64,000 nucleotides of DNA from Enoplolaimus lenunculus (lineage: Eukaryota; Nematoda; Enoplea; Enoplida; Thoracostomopsidae): contig JASANG010003876.1 in assembly GCA_030248215.1 (NCBI GenBank), positions 1 to 64,000 of the forward strand. The letters are read 5' to 3'. A model generated the notes under the pieces. It saw nothing but the letters and a program-made list of their open reading frames with translations, was not told the DNA's origin and did not search any database. A program made the translations under genes and the position numbers. Positions 1 through 12,062 of this stretch are shown in pieces (the stretch's first letter is position 1; each line of letters starts with the position of its first letter).

Positions 1-804
1 ATTTGAGATCAGTACACTATTTTACACATATCAGATGTCCTGCTACCCCTGTCCCAAGATACCTCAAGTGCAATATATTTAAAACATTCAGATGTTATTT
101 ACGTTTGTAACTTAACATTACGGCTCGTATTTACCTCCAATCCATTCCCCAACATCTGGGACTTATTGTATTAGTTCTGACCACACTTTGAACGTGTATG
201 TTGTCCCGTTGGGAGTTTCCCGCAATTTCACCTAAATGCAATCAATATATCGACATAGAGCTACCGTTATATAACTGTATTTTAACCTAGGCTAAACAAA
301 TAATACATAATCTTGAAGTTCAATTATGTACATTATTAGAACGTGCGAATTTAACAATAAAAATGGCAATTGCGACTCATTGGGCAACAGGCACAGAAGC
401 TAATAAAATCAATCAAACCACTATTTTATGAAGTATCAAAATTTGATAACACGTGATGATAAGCATGCTTGTATAGCATACCTTTCAGCACCGTAGGATT
501 ACTGGCGTGACAGGAGACACAACTCTCCTGAACCAGTGCCCACCCTTGAGGAACCACCGTTACTGTAGTAAAGTACAGTTGAATTTAGAACCTGTAAACA
601 TGCGTTTCCGTAGTCTTTCCAGAAGTTTGAGGATGTATGTAGTAGGGTTCCAACGGAATTACAATTCCGGCTAAAATTCTGATGAAATTTGGGTTCCGAT
701 TCCGATTCCGACTGAGTGCTATTGTCAAAAAATTTTCAATTTTTAATTCCTAAGAAGAAGTTTGAAGACTGAATACCGACTTAGGTTTTTAACTGTAAAA
801 AACG

Positions 805-897
805 AGCAAGCCCCAACCAGGTCCGTACACGTGTCCCAACAGCAATTGCACCGTACAGTAGCGCTCCGGACCACTCGGCTATTCGGTGCTGCTTGTG
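805..897 (-). repeat. tRNA-Ser/Leu-like repeat, copy 1
   Basis: On the minus strand the sequence contains AGCCGAGTGGTCC, the class II (Ser/Leu) tRNA A-box pattern, preceded by an acceptor-like GCACC(G)AAT. A degraded B-box-like segment follows about 60 bases later. It does not fold as a complete tRNA by eye. It looks like the head of a tRNA-derived SINE, inverted relative to the copy at 1454-1545. Confidence 0.45.
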
Positions 898-1453
898 CTT
901 TAATGTTCGGAGTATTTGTAACAATATACATTTTGATATACATACGTAACAATAACAGTATATATAGCTACGAAGAGTGTGCAATAATTTAAGATGTTAC
1001 AAGCGCGGTTCAAGGCCCATGTAAAGATTAGTTAGAGGCGGATCATTTTTCTGCGGGTATGCAAAAGACCAAGCTTGAGCTTTAGACTAATTGTTTTGCT
1101 TTGGTTAGGCTTAGGTATAAGCTCATTCCTACGCTTAATTAAGGGTCTTTTAGGAGTCTTCCCGTGAGTTTCGAGGAAAGATATCTGTGGTTATTTCCCT
1201 TTGTGTACACCACTGCATTGGATTTTGACCTTTTTAGGGTTGATACACATCCTACTTAGAGGTATATGTTTATTACTGTTTATTTACAGTCTGCCGTTCC
1301 ACTTGTCTTACTATGTATTGCAGGCGACGAACATTACTTAAACACACTGTTCGGAGCTGTTACGATCGTATATCACAATGTATATTGTTATTGTTACGCA
1401 TGTATATCACAATGTATATTGTTACACATACTCAGAACATTAAAGCAGAAGTG

Positions 1454-1545
1454 GCACGGAATAGCCGAGTGGTCCAAAGCGCTACTGTACGGTGCATTTG
1501 CTCTTGGGTTACGTGTTCGGACCTGGTTGGGTCTTGCTTGTTTTT
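1454..1545 (+). repeat. tRNA-Ser/Leu-like repeat, copy 2
   Basis: Same family as the copy at 805-897, opposite orientation. It reads GCACGGAATAGCCGAGTGG, then a GTTCGGACC B-box-like segment about 55 bases downstream. It is flanked by TATATTGTTA-type repeats that also occur in the other three copies. Confidence 0.5.
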
Positions 1546-1871
1546 CACAGTTAAAAACCTAAGCCGATATTCAGTCTTCAAAGTTCTTTTTAGGAATTAA
1601 ATTTTTTTGACTTTCTTGAAAACTTTCATTTTAAGCGTATAGCCATACATGTACGCATTTCGGCAGAGGTACGGATTTTGAACCCCTTATGAACATGTCA
1701 GTGATAGATAATTCCTGTTACCTTCTTGTGCGTATTTGCACTATAACTTCAAGGGCTATAATTTTTGATCCTGTTGGTAATACAGCCATAAAAGAGGTAC
1801 CGTTGAACTCAGCTCGTCGAGATCTATAGATAGGCTATTTTTTGTTAAATTCCTAGGGTCCAGATTCCGTA

Positions 1872-3117
1872 CCTCCGCCCTGAAACAATACTATCAAACC
1901 AGGATATTCCTTCCGCTAGCGTAAGGCTCGCAGCTCGGTATCTCGTATTTCTACCAAACAAAACACTAGCAGTCTTTTAATCACTTATTTTCCGTTTACC
2001 TACATTACTGTCGTTTATTATATCAACATTTTTCAGTATATACCTTAGCGTTGTACAGTAACATATCAACACTTGTAAACATTATATTTTGCAAATGTGA
2101 ATTGGGAATAGGGCTGCCCGGTCTGCTACCGATCCTCCGTAACCGCACCTGTGGTTGCTGATTCCCGTGTCTAGGTAGTTAGGAAGCATAGGCCCCGGCC
2201 TAAGACCAGTAAAACCAACGGAGCTTCGAAATTCGAACCGCGTGCAGGTGCACCCTTTTAATCTTTTCCTAATTAATTTCTAAACTTCATTCGTTGCAAT
2301 GCATACTTACGGGTAGCATCTACGCTCGCTTCCACGAACCAGTATTATCTCGGGTTTGCCTTTAGCCATGATTTTTGCTTTGAAAGTCATTGTTTCATTT
2401 GGTTTGAAAGCACCATCTCTCGCCCGATCGACGATTTTGCCACGCTATACCTTCATGACAGGGTGTGACGGTTCCTGAATTTTTATTTACAACATTATAA
2501 ATTGTAACTATATATCAGGGGCAAGTACTATACATCTGACATGGAATCCCGTAACGTTTGATGCTCCTGTAGTTTTTCAACTATATTTCTTTCTTAGTCA
2601 AACCAAAGTAGCACTAGACATTTAACGGTAACAAACCTACTCTCATTTCGCAGCGCTGGGACATAAGGAAAACTCTATTTTTATCGAATTTTTAAACTTT
2701 TTATGAAAAACTTGATTTCGGTCTATTAGCGGTACCTTTTAATCACCGCCGCGTTCAAAATATGCCTTTACTTCATTTTTCCTGACTCTTCAGGTGCATT
2801 ACGCTAATAATTTCGCAGGACGATTTACAATGAACCAATTTCAATCTTTGTAGAAGCCCCACCCAAGCCCTTTTTTCCTTGTCGTTTCCTTTTGGTCCGC
2901 TCCATCCAAAATCACTTAATCAAAACCATCTACAGTTAACACATAATATTGACCACCACTATTTTACGTGCCCCCTAGTGTTTTCGTTTGTAGAAATACA
3001 AAATCAACAAACCAGTTTACACTAATACTTTAACCGCAATTTCTATTACAAATCATACAACGATCCCTCAGCTTTCCCTGCTCTTTCCCTTTTGTCCAAG
3101 TCTTACCGCTTTACTTT
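1872..3117. other. Spacer between the palindrome arms, no gene seen
   Basis: This is about 1.25 kb of unique-looking AT-rich sequence between the two arms. I see no convincing reading frame, no transposase motif and no RNA gene in it. A (CCCT-TTT)-rich pyrimidine stretch lies near 3060-3100. If the palindrome is a foldback transposon, this would be its unique centre, but nothing here codes for a mobility enzyme. Confidence 0.6.
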
Positions 3118-3438
3118 TACGGAATCTGGACCCCCTAGGAATTTAACAAAAAATAGCCTATTCTATAGATCTCGACGAACTGAGTTCAACGGTACCTCTT
3201 TTATGGCTGTATTACCAACGGGATCAAAAATTATAGCCCTTGAAGTTATAGTGCAAATACGCACAAGAAGGTAACAGGAATTATCTATCACTGACATGTT
3301 CATAAGGGGTTCAAAATCCGTACCTCTGCCGAAATGCGTACATGTATGGCTATACGCTTAAAATGAAAGTTTTCAAGAAAGTCAAAAAAATTTATTTCCT
3401 AAAAAGAACTTTGAAGACTGAATATCGGCTTAGGTTTT

Positions 3439-3513
3439 CCGAACACGTAACCCAAGAGCAATTGCACCGTACAGTAGCGCTTTGGACCACTCGGCTATTC
3501 CGTGCCACTTCTG
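3439..3513 (-). repeat. tRNA-Ser/Leu-like repeat, copy 3
   Basis: Mirror partner of the copy at 1454-1545 in the right palindrome arm. It is shorter because about 40 bases beyond the B-box-like end are missing here. The A-box pattern is intact on the minus strand. Confidence 0.45.
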
Positions 3514-4069
3514 CTTTAATGTTCTGAGTATGTGTAACAATATACATTGTGATATACATGCGTAACAATAACAATATACATTGTGATATACGATCGTAAC
3601 AGCTCCGAACAGTGTGTTTAAGTAATGTTCGTCGCCTGCAATACATAGTAAGACAAGTGGAACGGCAGACTGTAAATAAACAGTAATAAACATATACCTC
3701 TAAGTAGGATGTGTATCAACCCTAAAAAGGTCAAAATCCAATGCAGTGGTGTACACAAAGGGAAATAACCACAGATATCTTTCCTCGAAACTCACGGGAA
3801 GACTCCTAAAAGACCCTTAATTAAGCGTAGGAATGAGCTTATACCTAAGCCTAACCAAAGCAAAACAATTAGTCTAAAGCTCAAGCTTGGTCTTTTGCAT
3901 ACCCGCAGAAAAATGATCCGCCTCTAACTAATCTTTACATGGGCCTTGAACCGCGCTTGTAACATCTTAAATTATTGCACACTCTTCGTAGCTATATATA
4001 CTGTTATTGTTACGTATGTATATCAAAATGTATATTGTTACAAATACTCCGAACATTAAAGCACAAGCA

Positions 4070-4160
4070 GCACGGAATAGCCGAGTGGTCCGGAGCGCTA
4101 CTGTACGGTGCAATTGCTGTTGGGACACGTGTACGGACCTGGTTGGGGCTTGCTCGTTTT
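4070..4160 (+). repeat. tRNA-Ser/Leu-like repeat, copy 4
   Basis: Mirror partner of the copy at 805-897 in the right arm. It carries the AGCCGAGTGGTCC A-box pattern. The equivalent B-box position reads GTACGGACC, a weaker match, so internal pol III promotion is doubtful. Confidence 0.45.
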
Positions 4161-5249
4161 TTACAGTTAAAAACCTAAGTCGGTATTCAGTCTTCAAAGT
4201 TCTTCTTAGGAATTAAAAATTGAAAATTTTTTGACAATAGCACTCAGTCGGAATCGGAATCGGAACCCAAATTTCATCAGAATTTTAGCCGGAATCGTAA
4301 TTCCGTTGGAACCCTACTACATACATCCTCAAACTTCTGGAAAGACTACGGAAACGCATGTTTACAGGGTCTAAATTCAACTGTACTTTACTACAGTAAC
4401 GGTGGTTCCTCAAGGGTGGGCACTGGTTCAGGAGAGTTGTGTTTCCTGTCACGCCATTAATCCTACGGTGCTGAAAGGTATGCTATACAAGCATGCTTAT
4501 CATCACGTGTTATCAAATTTTGATACTTCATAAAATAGTGGTTTGATTGATTTTATTAGCTTCTGTGCCTGTTGCCCAATGAGTCGCAATTGCCATTTTT
4601 ATTGTTAAATTCGCACGTTCTAATAATGTACATAATTGAACTTCAAGATTATGTATTATTTGTTTAGCCTAGGTTAAAATACAGTTATATAACGGTAGCT
4701 CTATGTCGATATATTGATTGCATTTAGGTGAAATTGCGGGAAACTCCCAACGGGACAACATACACGTTCAAAGTGTGGTCAGAACTAATACAATTAGTCC
4801 CAGATGTTGGGGAATGGATTGGAGGTAAATACGAGCCATAATGTTAAGTTACAAACGTAAATAACATCTGAATGTTTTAAATATATTGCACTTGAGGTAT
4901 CTTGGGACAGGGGTAGCAGGACATCTGATATGTGTAAAATAGTGTACTGATCTCAAATATAAATGTCTATATGTAATTCAATCTTTATCGGACAGCGGAA
5001 TAACGTAATTGTAAAATCGTACGTTATAAAATTTCTAAGGCTATTAGGTTTAGCTTTGTTGAAATATATTTCCACGGGCAGCTCTTGATCTAAGTGAAGT
5101 GGGCGAAAGGTTTGCTGAAGAAACCATTTTTAGTGAATAAATTTCATATGTATTGAACTATTTAGGTTTAATTATATACCTAGTACAGTACAACCACTAA
5201 AGGCTAGTAGATGTATAAAAGTTATTTTGGGTTTGGCATTGTTTTTCAG

Positions 5250-6256
5250 TTTACAATGCGACAAAAAAACTGTTCCTAAAGGATCGTTTTGTTTCGTCGA
5301 ATTACAACAGCTTTATTTTTATAACGGAATGTCCAAAACGACTACTGAAAGTGGAATTTCCTGATGGCGAATCGCTTAATGATGTGGTTGCAATTCCTAG
5401 AGGCGATAATATGGTCCGGTGTGTTATAACAAGTTGCTCAGATATTGAGCTTTTCAGGTATTTATCCGTATCCTACAGAGAATTAACACGACTTCGGTTT
5501 CAACCGCAGTTGTCTTTTATGTTTGTTTAACCAATATCGACTACCTTTGTCTACAGCCGCACGCAGGTGTACGAGTTTTTAAAGTTTGTTCGGTTGAAAC
5601 TTTTGCTAATTTCGTAAGTCGAATGTGTCAATAATTATAGGCAATGCGCCGAATGTAAGAAACATATCGCTCAAAACGAATGGGTTGGAGTAAAACGAAC
5701 AACTCCAATCAAACACATCAGTAATCCAAAATGCCAGCGGTGGATTCGAATATTTGGTTTGAAGTTGGGAATGAGGTGCAACATTGGTTTGCTGGAACTG
5801 CCAAGAAACAAAACCGAACGACATCTGGGAAATTTCATTGGTAGGTTAAACAAGCGTATTTAAACAGTATTCTTGCTTACTAAACGACAATGTTTAATTG
5901 AAAAAATTAATAAAACTTTCTACTTAAAAAGCAGCATTTTATTGCATGTCAGAATTCCTTCGTATCAATTCCTTAGTGGCGTCATAAAATAACTAAGGCG
6001 TTGTGCAGCTTGAATAGTATATTGATTTAGATAATACATAACCGTGATTTTGTGGCGTATCTGTATTATTTTAGCGTTTGACGAAACGTGTAAAGTAATA
6101 TTCGGCGTACAGTCAGCAACGGAGGTTGGAAACGTGGGGATGGGTGAACTTATCGAACATGCTATGGGACGAACGTATTTGATGCGCATTGACAAGGCCG
6201 CCCGAAAAATTTCCTATGCTGCTGTCGAAATTGATGACGCTTCGGATGAAAACTGA
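5250..6256 (+). CDS. Three C-terminal exons of an unrecognised gene
   Basis: Three exons can be followed in one reading frame: 5250-5457, 5641-5840 and 6075-6256, ending in TGA at 6254-6256. Acceptors are TTTTTCAG at 5249, ATTATAG at 5640 and TTTTAG at 6074; donors are GTATTT at 5458 and GTAGGT at 5841. The split codons join cleanly (phase 2, then phase 1), which strongly supports a real gene. The product (about 196 residues here) has a CAEC (C-x2-C) motif at the start of exon 2 and two further cysteines about 40-60 residues on, like a zinc ribbon. A glycine-rich segment (GNVGMGELIEH) and an acidic tail ending SDEN follow. I do not recognise the family. The spacing faintly recalls zinc-ribbon OB-fold proteins of the RPA70/MEIOB/SHLD2 type, but that is a guess. 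Upstream exons should lie left of 5250, beyond or inside the palindrome. Confidence 0.72.
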
Positions 6257-7328
6257 TTGATCTAGCGACATACAAAATTGTTAACTGAACACAAGACTTA
6301 TTAACTTCTTAGTTTTCGTTATTGTTGTTGATATTGCTAAGCATAAAACTGTTTAAAAATTACAGAAAGCTTGTTTATAAAAAGTAGTGAATTATGTGGT
6401 TTTCGTTGTGTTATGATTAGTTTATATTTCAGCTTTACCAATCAAGCTTTGGCAAACGCATTCCTAACATTAAGGCTAAGCCTCAACCTCGGCGTAAGGA
6501 CGTGTCTGTAACTAATCCTAAGCTTAAGCCTCCGCAAATAATTTTCTAGTTTAAGTTTACTCTATTGCAGTTCTGGGAAAAACGGTCGGACGATTGGACA
6601 CTTTTTATAAAAAAAACTAATTCAACTTTGAATTTTGAAGAAGATTTAAGTAAAGGTTGCTTCTTAATTTTTGTTTATATAATTGTTCAATTAAAATGTA
6701 GAAAATTGACCTGCTGTGTGTGACGACCGGATGTCTGCCTGCGTCCTTTGATGGTGCAAAAAGTTAGCCTCACACCCCGATAGAATTTCTGTCAGAGGTG
6801 CAGGCAATTTTGGTGCTAAAATTCTTCAAAGCTTTACAAACATTTCATCGCCCGGTGCTTTTGGCTGCAGCTACTTTAACAACCGTAAGGAAATATTTGA
6901 CAGCACTTCTTTAACAATAAGCCTGAAATAAACTTTTTTGGGAACACCTGACAGTTGTTCGCCAAATTAGGAAGTTATACGTTGTTTCAACTACGTTGTT
7001 GGGATTTTTACGGTTGCATGGTTGGATGAACAATATTTTTCCACTAAATATATATTTTCATGCAAGTCTCTTAAAAGTTCGGAATAACAAAATCGCATAT
7101 CTAATATATAACTAGGCAGTCCATGCTGTTTGATATTTAGTTTTCTAGAACTATGCATACTGGACATGCGTATCCCGTCTCCCTGACCCTTTCAGGGGCT
7201 GCTTGTTCATAGTCAATTTTATTGCAACAATTTATATGGTTTTCGTATGGAATCATGTACACGGCCCATAATGTGTTTAACAAAAACTAGTTTGTTACTG
7301 ACATTTTGCCTCGCCCCATTCTGAGATC
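6257..7328. other. Intergenic: telomere-like tract and a solo TIR end
   Basis: No gene seen. Bases 6466-6570 hold a GCCTAA-type tract followed by TTTACTCTATTGCAG, the end module of the GGCGGAAC inverted-repeat family best seen at 58146-58340. Bases 7090-7215 match, in reverse orientation, the right end of the element at 40489-41160, including GACCCTTTCAGGGGCTGC. Confidence 0.5.
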
Positions 7329-7601
7329 CTAGATGTACCGCTGGGCATGTAAACTATTTGAATGTCTGAATTTCGAAAAACTTTCGATCGGTGACGTCAT
7401 TGCTTCACATATGTTCGTGTCGTGATAGGTCATAAACGCAGCCTCCCCCAAATCAATTATTGCTTCAATGTTCTTATGCCCCAGAGTATAAATATCGGGA
7501 TTAATTGTAAATGTTTCCATGCTCGTAGTCCCGTGGGCTCCGAAAGTTGAATTGATTGCGATCAAAGCGCAATGCTGTAATAGTTTGCCATCAGTAAGAA
7601 T
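7329..7601 (-). CDS. Possible exon or ORF fragment, unrecognised
   Basis: On the minus strand the frame is open from just after a TAG at 7602-7604 to a stop at 7329, about 90 codons beginning ILTDGKLLQHC. The upstream TAG could be the end of a splice acceptor (ATTAG). The composition is protein-like (mixed, few low-complexity runs), unlike most chance frames nearby. I do not recognise the product and see no clear second exon. It could be chance. Confidence 0.2.
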   Translation of the reverse strand: MLTDGKLLQHCALIAINSTFGAHGTTSMETFTINPDIYTLGHKNIEAIIDLGEAAFMTYHDTNICEAMTSPIESFSKFRHSNSLHAQRYI

Positions 7602-10159
7602 CTAATGGCTTCACGAGTGAGCAGTAACGAGGAGCGACGTTTAATGCTTAAAGGGCTGGTGCGAATAAAGACAAGATCGGTTTCTCAACAGCAGTGTCGG
7701 ATCCGGAAATTTTAATGGTGAGGCCTCATGACATGTAAGGCGAAGTGAGCGTGAAGCCAAACGCATCTTTATACCAAAACTTAATACTATATTTGGTTGT
7801 TCCTTGTTGTGGGGCCTAAGTCGGCGTACCGTTTATCCGATTTTGACATGCCTTAAGATTGGGCTAAACGCAATCCTATGCGTAACCCTATGTCTAGCCT
7901 AAGAGTAAAATAAGTTTATTTTTAAGACGAGTCATTATGTGTGAGGCAAGGGTACAACAGGAACTACAATATATCACAACCGGAAAATACCTGTTACCGT
8001 AAAATTCATTTGTAAGCAACAAATAAACTGTTAATACGTAGAAAGATTCTCAGTAGACGCAAAGTTTACCTTAATCATGTTTTGGCAGCAATTTTCAGGT
8101 GGAAATATATGTGATTGCAACACTTATTTCGCCAGTTGTAAATTTGGCAGTACGCACTTAGAAAATTTATTAAAAATAAATGAGGATCTGCCCGAGTTTA
8201 GATTAAAAATTCAATACCGAAAATTCCTGTGAAAATATCGGACTTAATATCAGAACCGGAAATGGAGAAATACCAGATTTCCCTACAGAAACCAGAATTC
8301 CGGTTGCACACTGGTGTAAGTGTTAATTTTGCATTGAAGTGAACAGTTACCGAGAGAAATGTTAAAGAATATGCAAAAATGTTTAATTCAAAAGTGCAAA
8401 CTTTCATTGATATGCAATAGCTAAAACCTATCAAAATATCATATAGTTTTTTCTACAACGGCTTGACTCAGTGGTAAATTTTTCATTTATATACGAGCAA
8501 ATGTCATTTATAAACAACATATCAACAGGGCATGAACATTTTTGTGTTTTTTTAAATGCACACAAACCTTGGTTTTGGTAAATACAAGCGTAAAAGTTCA
8601 TTATGGGTAAATACATCACAGGAGCAGCCGCCAGAATTTCATTTTCAATGGATATATTAATAACCAAAGATTTGCTGCCCAGTATAGCCAAAAGCCTACC
8701 GCCTATTAGGGCGATTGTGAAGTTTGTTAAGCAGTGTATCACTTGTTTAAGGGTTTTGGATGTATATATTCAAGGTACTCTCTTGTGTGCGCTTTTGATA
8801 CCGTTTCGGGGGCAACAGAACTCTTCCAAATTTAAAACTGTCGGAAATCACTCAAAATTTATTGCGGCAATTTTTTTCTGCCTTTAAAAATTGAGTGAGT
8901 GAACTTTTGCCGTTGATGCGTGGGTCCTAAAGTTTGCGTCAGGTGGTGTAAGGGCTTGTTCCTACCTACCTAGCTGTCCCTTAAAACAAGACAACAACTT
9001 TGCAACTTTGTAGAAACAAAGATTGAAGAAGACGAAGGTGAGTATTGCACGGGCGGATCTAAAAAAATTTGAAGGAATGGGCTCACTGGTGTGTGCCTAA
9101 AAATGTGATGTTGGTCGCATCGCTGGTCTGATACCGTCTGAGTCAAAAAAATTTTGGATTCTATATTTGACAAAATTTATTTCTTTGCAACGAAAATGCT
9201 CACGGGCGCCGAATCAACGTTCCCTGGAACCGCCCCTGAGCATAAAAATGATTGCAGCATACACATTGTTTACACATCGATTTTGGTGATTTATTAATCA
9301 ATGAAAATTGTAATTTTGACGTTAAATTTTCAACTTTTTCAAATTTAAGATTATTGTAGAAAAGCTGTTTTGTGATAATCACCAGGGGCGCAGAAGGATT
9401 TCATTCTTGAAAGGTTATATAAAACCTCGTTTTAAAATGTTTTTACGAGAGAGCGTAGCGAGCGCAAAACTCATTTTGGAATCTGCGATCCGTCAAAATA
9501 TTCTACAATCTGGAGACGTACCCTTTTTTAGACATTTCAAGCTTTTGAAAAAATAAGTTGTATCCACGGCATCAACTTAGTCTCGATGACATATGCCCTG
9601 TATTTATTTTTGAATACGTTCCTAACTGTCAGATGCATATAATTTTTGCTGCATTGTTCAGTTATATTCACACTTATATGATATATTCGATCAAAAATTG
9701 AATTTTCCGTTGAAATTTAACCATTTTATCAACTTTAAGTAGTCTCGCTCCACCGCGGCAGCTTTGTGTAACACTTGACATCAACTTAATTTGATTTAAG
9801 TTGTGGCTAAAAATACGCAATCGAAAAAGTTTATTATACTATCAAGGAATAATGTTCTGTGTTAAATAAAGAGTTGTTACAAAAGGGGGTATGCAAATGA
9901 ACATTTTCATAGGAATGAGAAAAAGGGTTACTTTAAAGTAGTATATTTCTAACCTTATTTTGATATTCTTGTTTTTAGCGGCTTCTGGATTTTTTAGCCA
10001 GAATGGTACTCAGTGAGAGAACAGGAGTACAACATCTTTGAGTTTACGCTTATTTTTGCATCATTTAATGTATATTTGTTATATAATATGCAAACAAATG
10101 TAGCGCCTGCAAGCGCAGATATGCCGGTATGAGTATGCTTGTGAAACTGAAGTTCGCAA
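7602..10159. other. Intergenic: degraded inverted-repeat fragments
   Basis: No convincing gene. Bases 7855-7910 hold a decayed GCCTAA tract. Bases 8205-8320 hold a module rich in CCGGAAT and GGAATTCC-like words, also seen near 63225-63345. Bases about 9050-9240 are bounded by GGGCGGATC and the rough complement AACCGCCCC, which looks like a small MITE. Frames of up to 103 codons near 8430-8890 match nothing I know. Confidence 0.4.
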
Positions 10160-10568
10160 CTGTACTGACCCGAATAAGAGGGGGACTGATAATTATTTGG
10201 CCTCTACATAGGGAACCCCCCTGTTATTCGGTTACGGACTGTTATTTATTTTTAACCCACGCTTCGCCACCCTTAGTTACTAATATATATTCGGTACCGC
10301 AACTATCCGTTGAATTAAACGCTTATTTGTCTTGTGTCAATAGCTTGAGGGATGCAAGGTTATACTTAGGAATGCACCTACTTTCAAAAATTTAGTACTC
10401 TTTAAAGTTTCGAAGTCAACTTTATTTGGTCCTCGAGTCATTTATGCGCTACAGTTAGGGATAATTGACATTTATGGACTCTAATTCGGGTTTAGGGACT
10501 CCTATTGATTAGACGCAAAATGGGGACCCCCTCCTTATTACACCCCTATGATTCGGGTCGCTACAGTA
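10160..10568 (+). mobile_element. MITE of the CTGTAGTGACCCGAATAAG family, copy 1
   Basis: About 410 bp bounded by inverted ends reading (CTGTACTGACCCGAATAAG) and (TGATTCGGGTCGCTACAG). Two more copies lie at 51082-51518 (same orientation) and 53447-53860 (inverted). Internal landmarks are shared, including TTGTCTTGTGTCAATAGC and AATTCGGGTTTAGGGAC. There is no coding capacity, so it depends on a transposase elsewhere. The flanking TA in copy 2 suggests Tc1/mariner-type insertion (inference). Confidence 0.8.
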
Positions 10569-12062
10569 TATGCCACAATTTTAAAATGTATTTTACGCGT
10601 AAAAGTGCCACTGTCTTGGATGCCATTTCCACTTTTTATTACGACACGTCGTCACTCGTCATGGGTTATATTTTGCCAACATAATCTTACAACCTTAAGT
10701 GGTATAGACATAGCGAAGCCATGATGATGTACCTTTGGAATTGAAGAACAGTCATGAAATAGTTTTGCTATTCCGACACAATTCGAGAAGACAAAACTTC
10801 GTATTTGAGCGTATTTGGTTTTAATAAGTGACAGACAAACTGAACGGGTTTTAAGTGTTTTTTAACCAAAAGTACCCATGAAAGATGCAAATGTGAACAT
10901 TAAGGAATATGGTCGGAGTACCCGTTCTGTACCGCCAAAGCTTATGGGTTTGCACCCAAAATGGCATACATTTTTTCCGTTTTGTGGAAGGACGTATCCA
11001 GGGTTTCAGTTCGGGACAATGTAACCGTTATTTATAAGCTTTTTAACCTTAAAACTCAAGAAAGATATTAAAGCCTTTTTTAAAAGTATTTTTTCTTGTC
11101 TCTTCAAAGTTATGTGAAGGTATATTCCACTTTTTATCTCCGTGTATACGCCCCTATTTTGCAAGAAGTCAGTTCTTCCAGCATTTTAAACAAATGCAAC
11201 CAATTTTTTCATGGAAAATTTTGGGTAAACAAATAAGTTAAATTTATGCTATTTAATTTTGTGCTTGACTGTTGCGTATCCAGAAATTTCGATTGGTGGC
11301 TGTTTTCACCAAAAAACATCGAAAATAATAGCTTTAAAGCGTTAAGATAATATTACCAGTTAATTAGCAATTTTTCCATGTTATTCCATTGCCTCTTCCC
11401 GATACTTTACAAATAATATTTTTTATTGACGGATTTGCCCCGCTTGACCCTTCTCTCTACATTCGCGCTTCATGATTGCAAGTTTTAAGCACAATATTAT
11501 AATTTTGATTTTGTTACGGAGTGTTCACTTCATGGATTAACATGTGTTACCGTAAAATACGAAGTTTGAGTTTAGCACTTTTCTCCAGTTAGTGACAGGT
11601 TGTCAAACCAGTGAGAAATATGGCAAGTCGGTTATCAAAAATTACACATGGGAAGAATCTTGTGGGAAAAACTTTAGTGAAGGAAGGTACTAAGACAGTA
11701 TTTGAAAAGTTTTATTAAACTCTTCTCTTACAAACATTTTCTATTTCGTCTTTTAAATAGTTTCAACTAGGATTCTAGCTGCGGTATTCGGGTAGTAGGC
11801 GTTTACCATTACACTATTCAGTATGCGGGTAATAATTGTTATTGCACCGCACACTTTCTATCATATATTGCGTGCATTCAGTTTGCAATTTAGTTGCTCG
11901 TAGCATGCTCTATATGGAAAGAGGTTAATACAATTTGGAGGCTCAGAAGTTTAATCGAAGTTTATTCGCCTTGGTTATATGTGTTACATACGTCTGGGAA
12001 AAAATGTATTGAGTCCCAGAAAATGGTTTACTTTAAAATAACAAATGACTCTTGAAAGATTT
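10569..12062. other. Intergenic, nothing recognised
   Basis: AT-rich sequence without a supported gene, RNA or repeat boundary. A short ATG frame at 11620-11685 is followed by a GT and was considered as a first exon, but nothing downstream supports it. Confidence 0.5.

Larger units (their letters stand above)
1..1871. repeat. Left arm of a large nested palindrome
   Basis: This arm is the reverse complement of 3118-4958. Base 1 pairs with base 4958, and the inner limit is near 1871/3118. The match is close but not perfect: there are scattered single-base differences, and about 40 bp present near 1520-1560 is absent from the other arm. The copies have therefore diverged and are not a simple assembly mirror. 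The arm is itself partly palindromic: roughly 741-965 is inverted relative to 1375-1605. It also contains a GCCTAA-type tract (about 1098-1140) and a CGGAAT-rich module (646-712). The pairing starts exactly at the window edge, so the true outer end on the left may lie outside. Confidence 0.9.
3118..4958. repeat. Right arm of the nested palindrome
   Basis: This is the reverse complement of 1-1871. The outer end is at 4958, where the match to base 1 stops and unique sequence begins. It carries the mirror copies of the two tRNA-like repeats, the GCCTAA-type tract (about 3828-3872) and the CGGAAT-rich module (4246-4312). Both arms share these older insertions, so the arms probably arose by inverted duplication after those elements had landed (inference). 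Confidence 0.9.

Noticed and set aside
1266-1600. Mirror-image frames of 95-98 codons in the palindrome arms
   Set aside because: They read through the tRNA-like repeats and flanking AT repeats and reappear in all copies as overlapping frames.
8431-8742. 103-codon minus-strand frame
   Set aside because: No recognisable domain, overlaps an opposite-strand frame of similar length, and lies among degraded repeats.
11620-11685. Short ATG frame (MASRLSKITHGK...) followed by GT, possible first exon
   Set aside because: Only 22 codons, the donor is weak and no downstream exon continues it.
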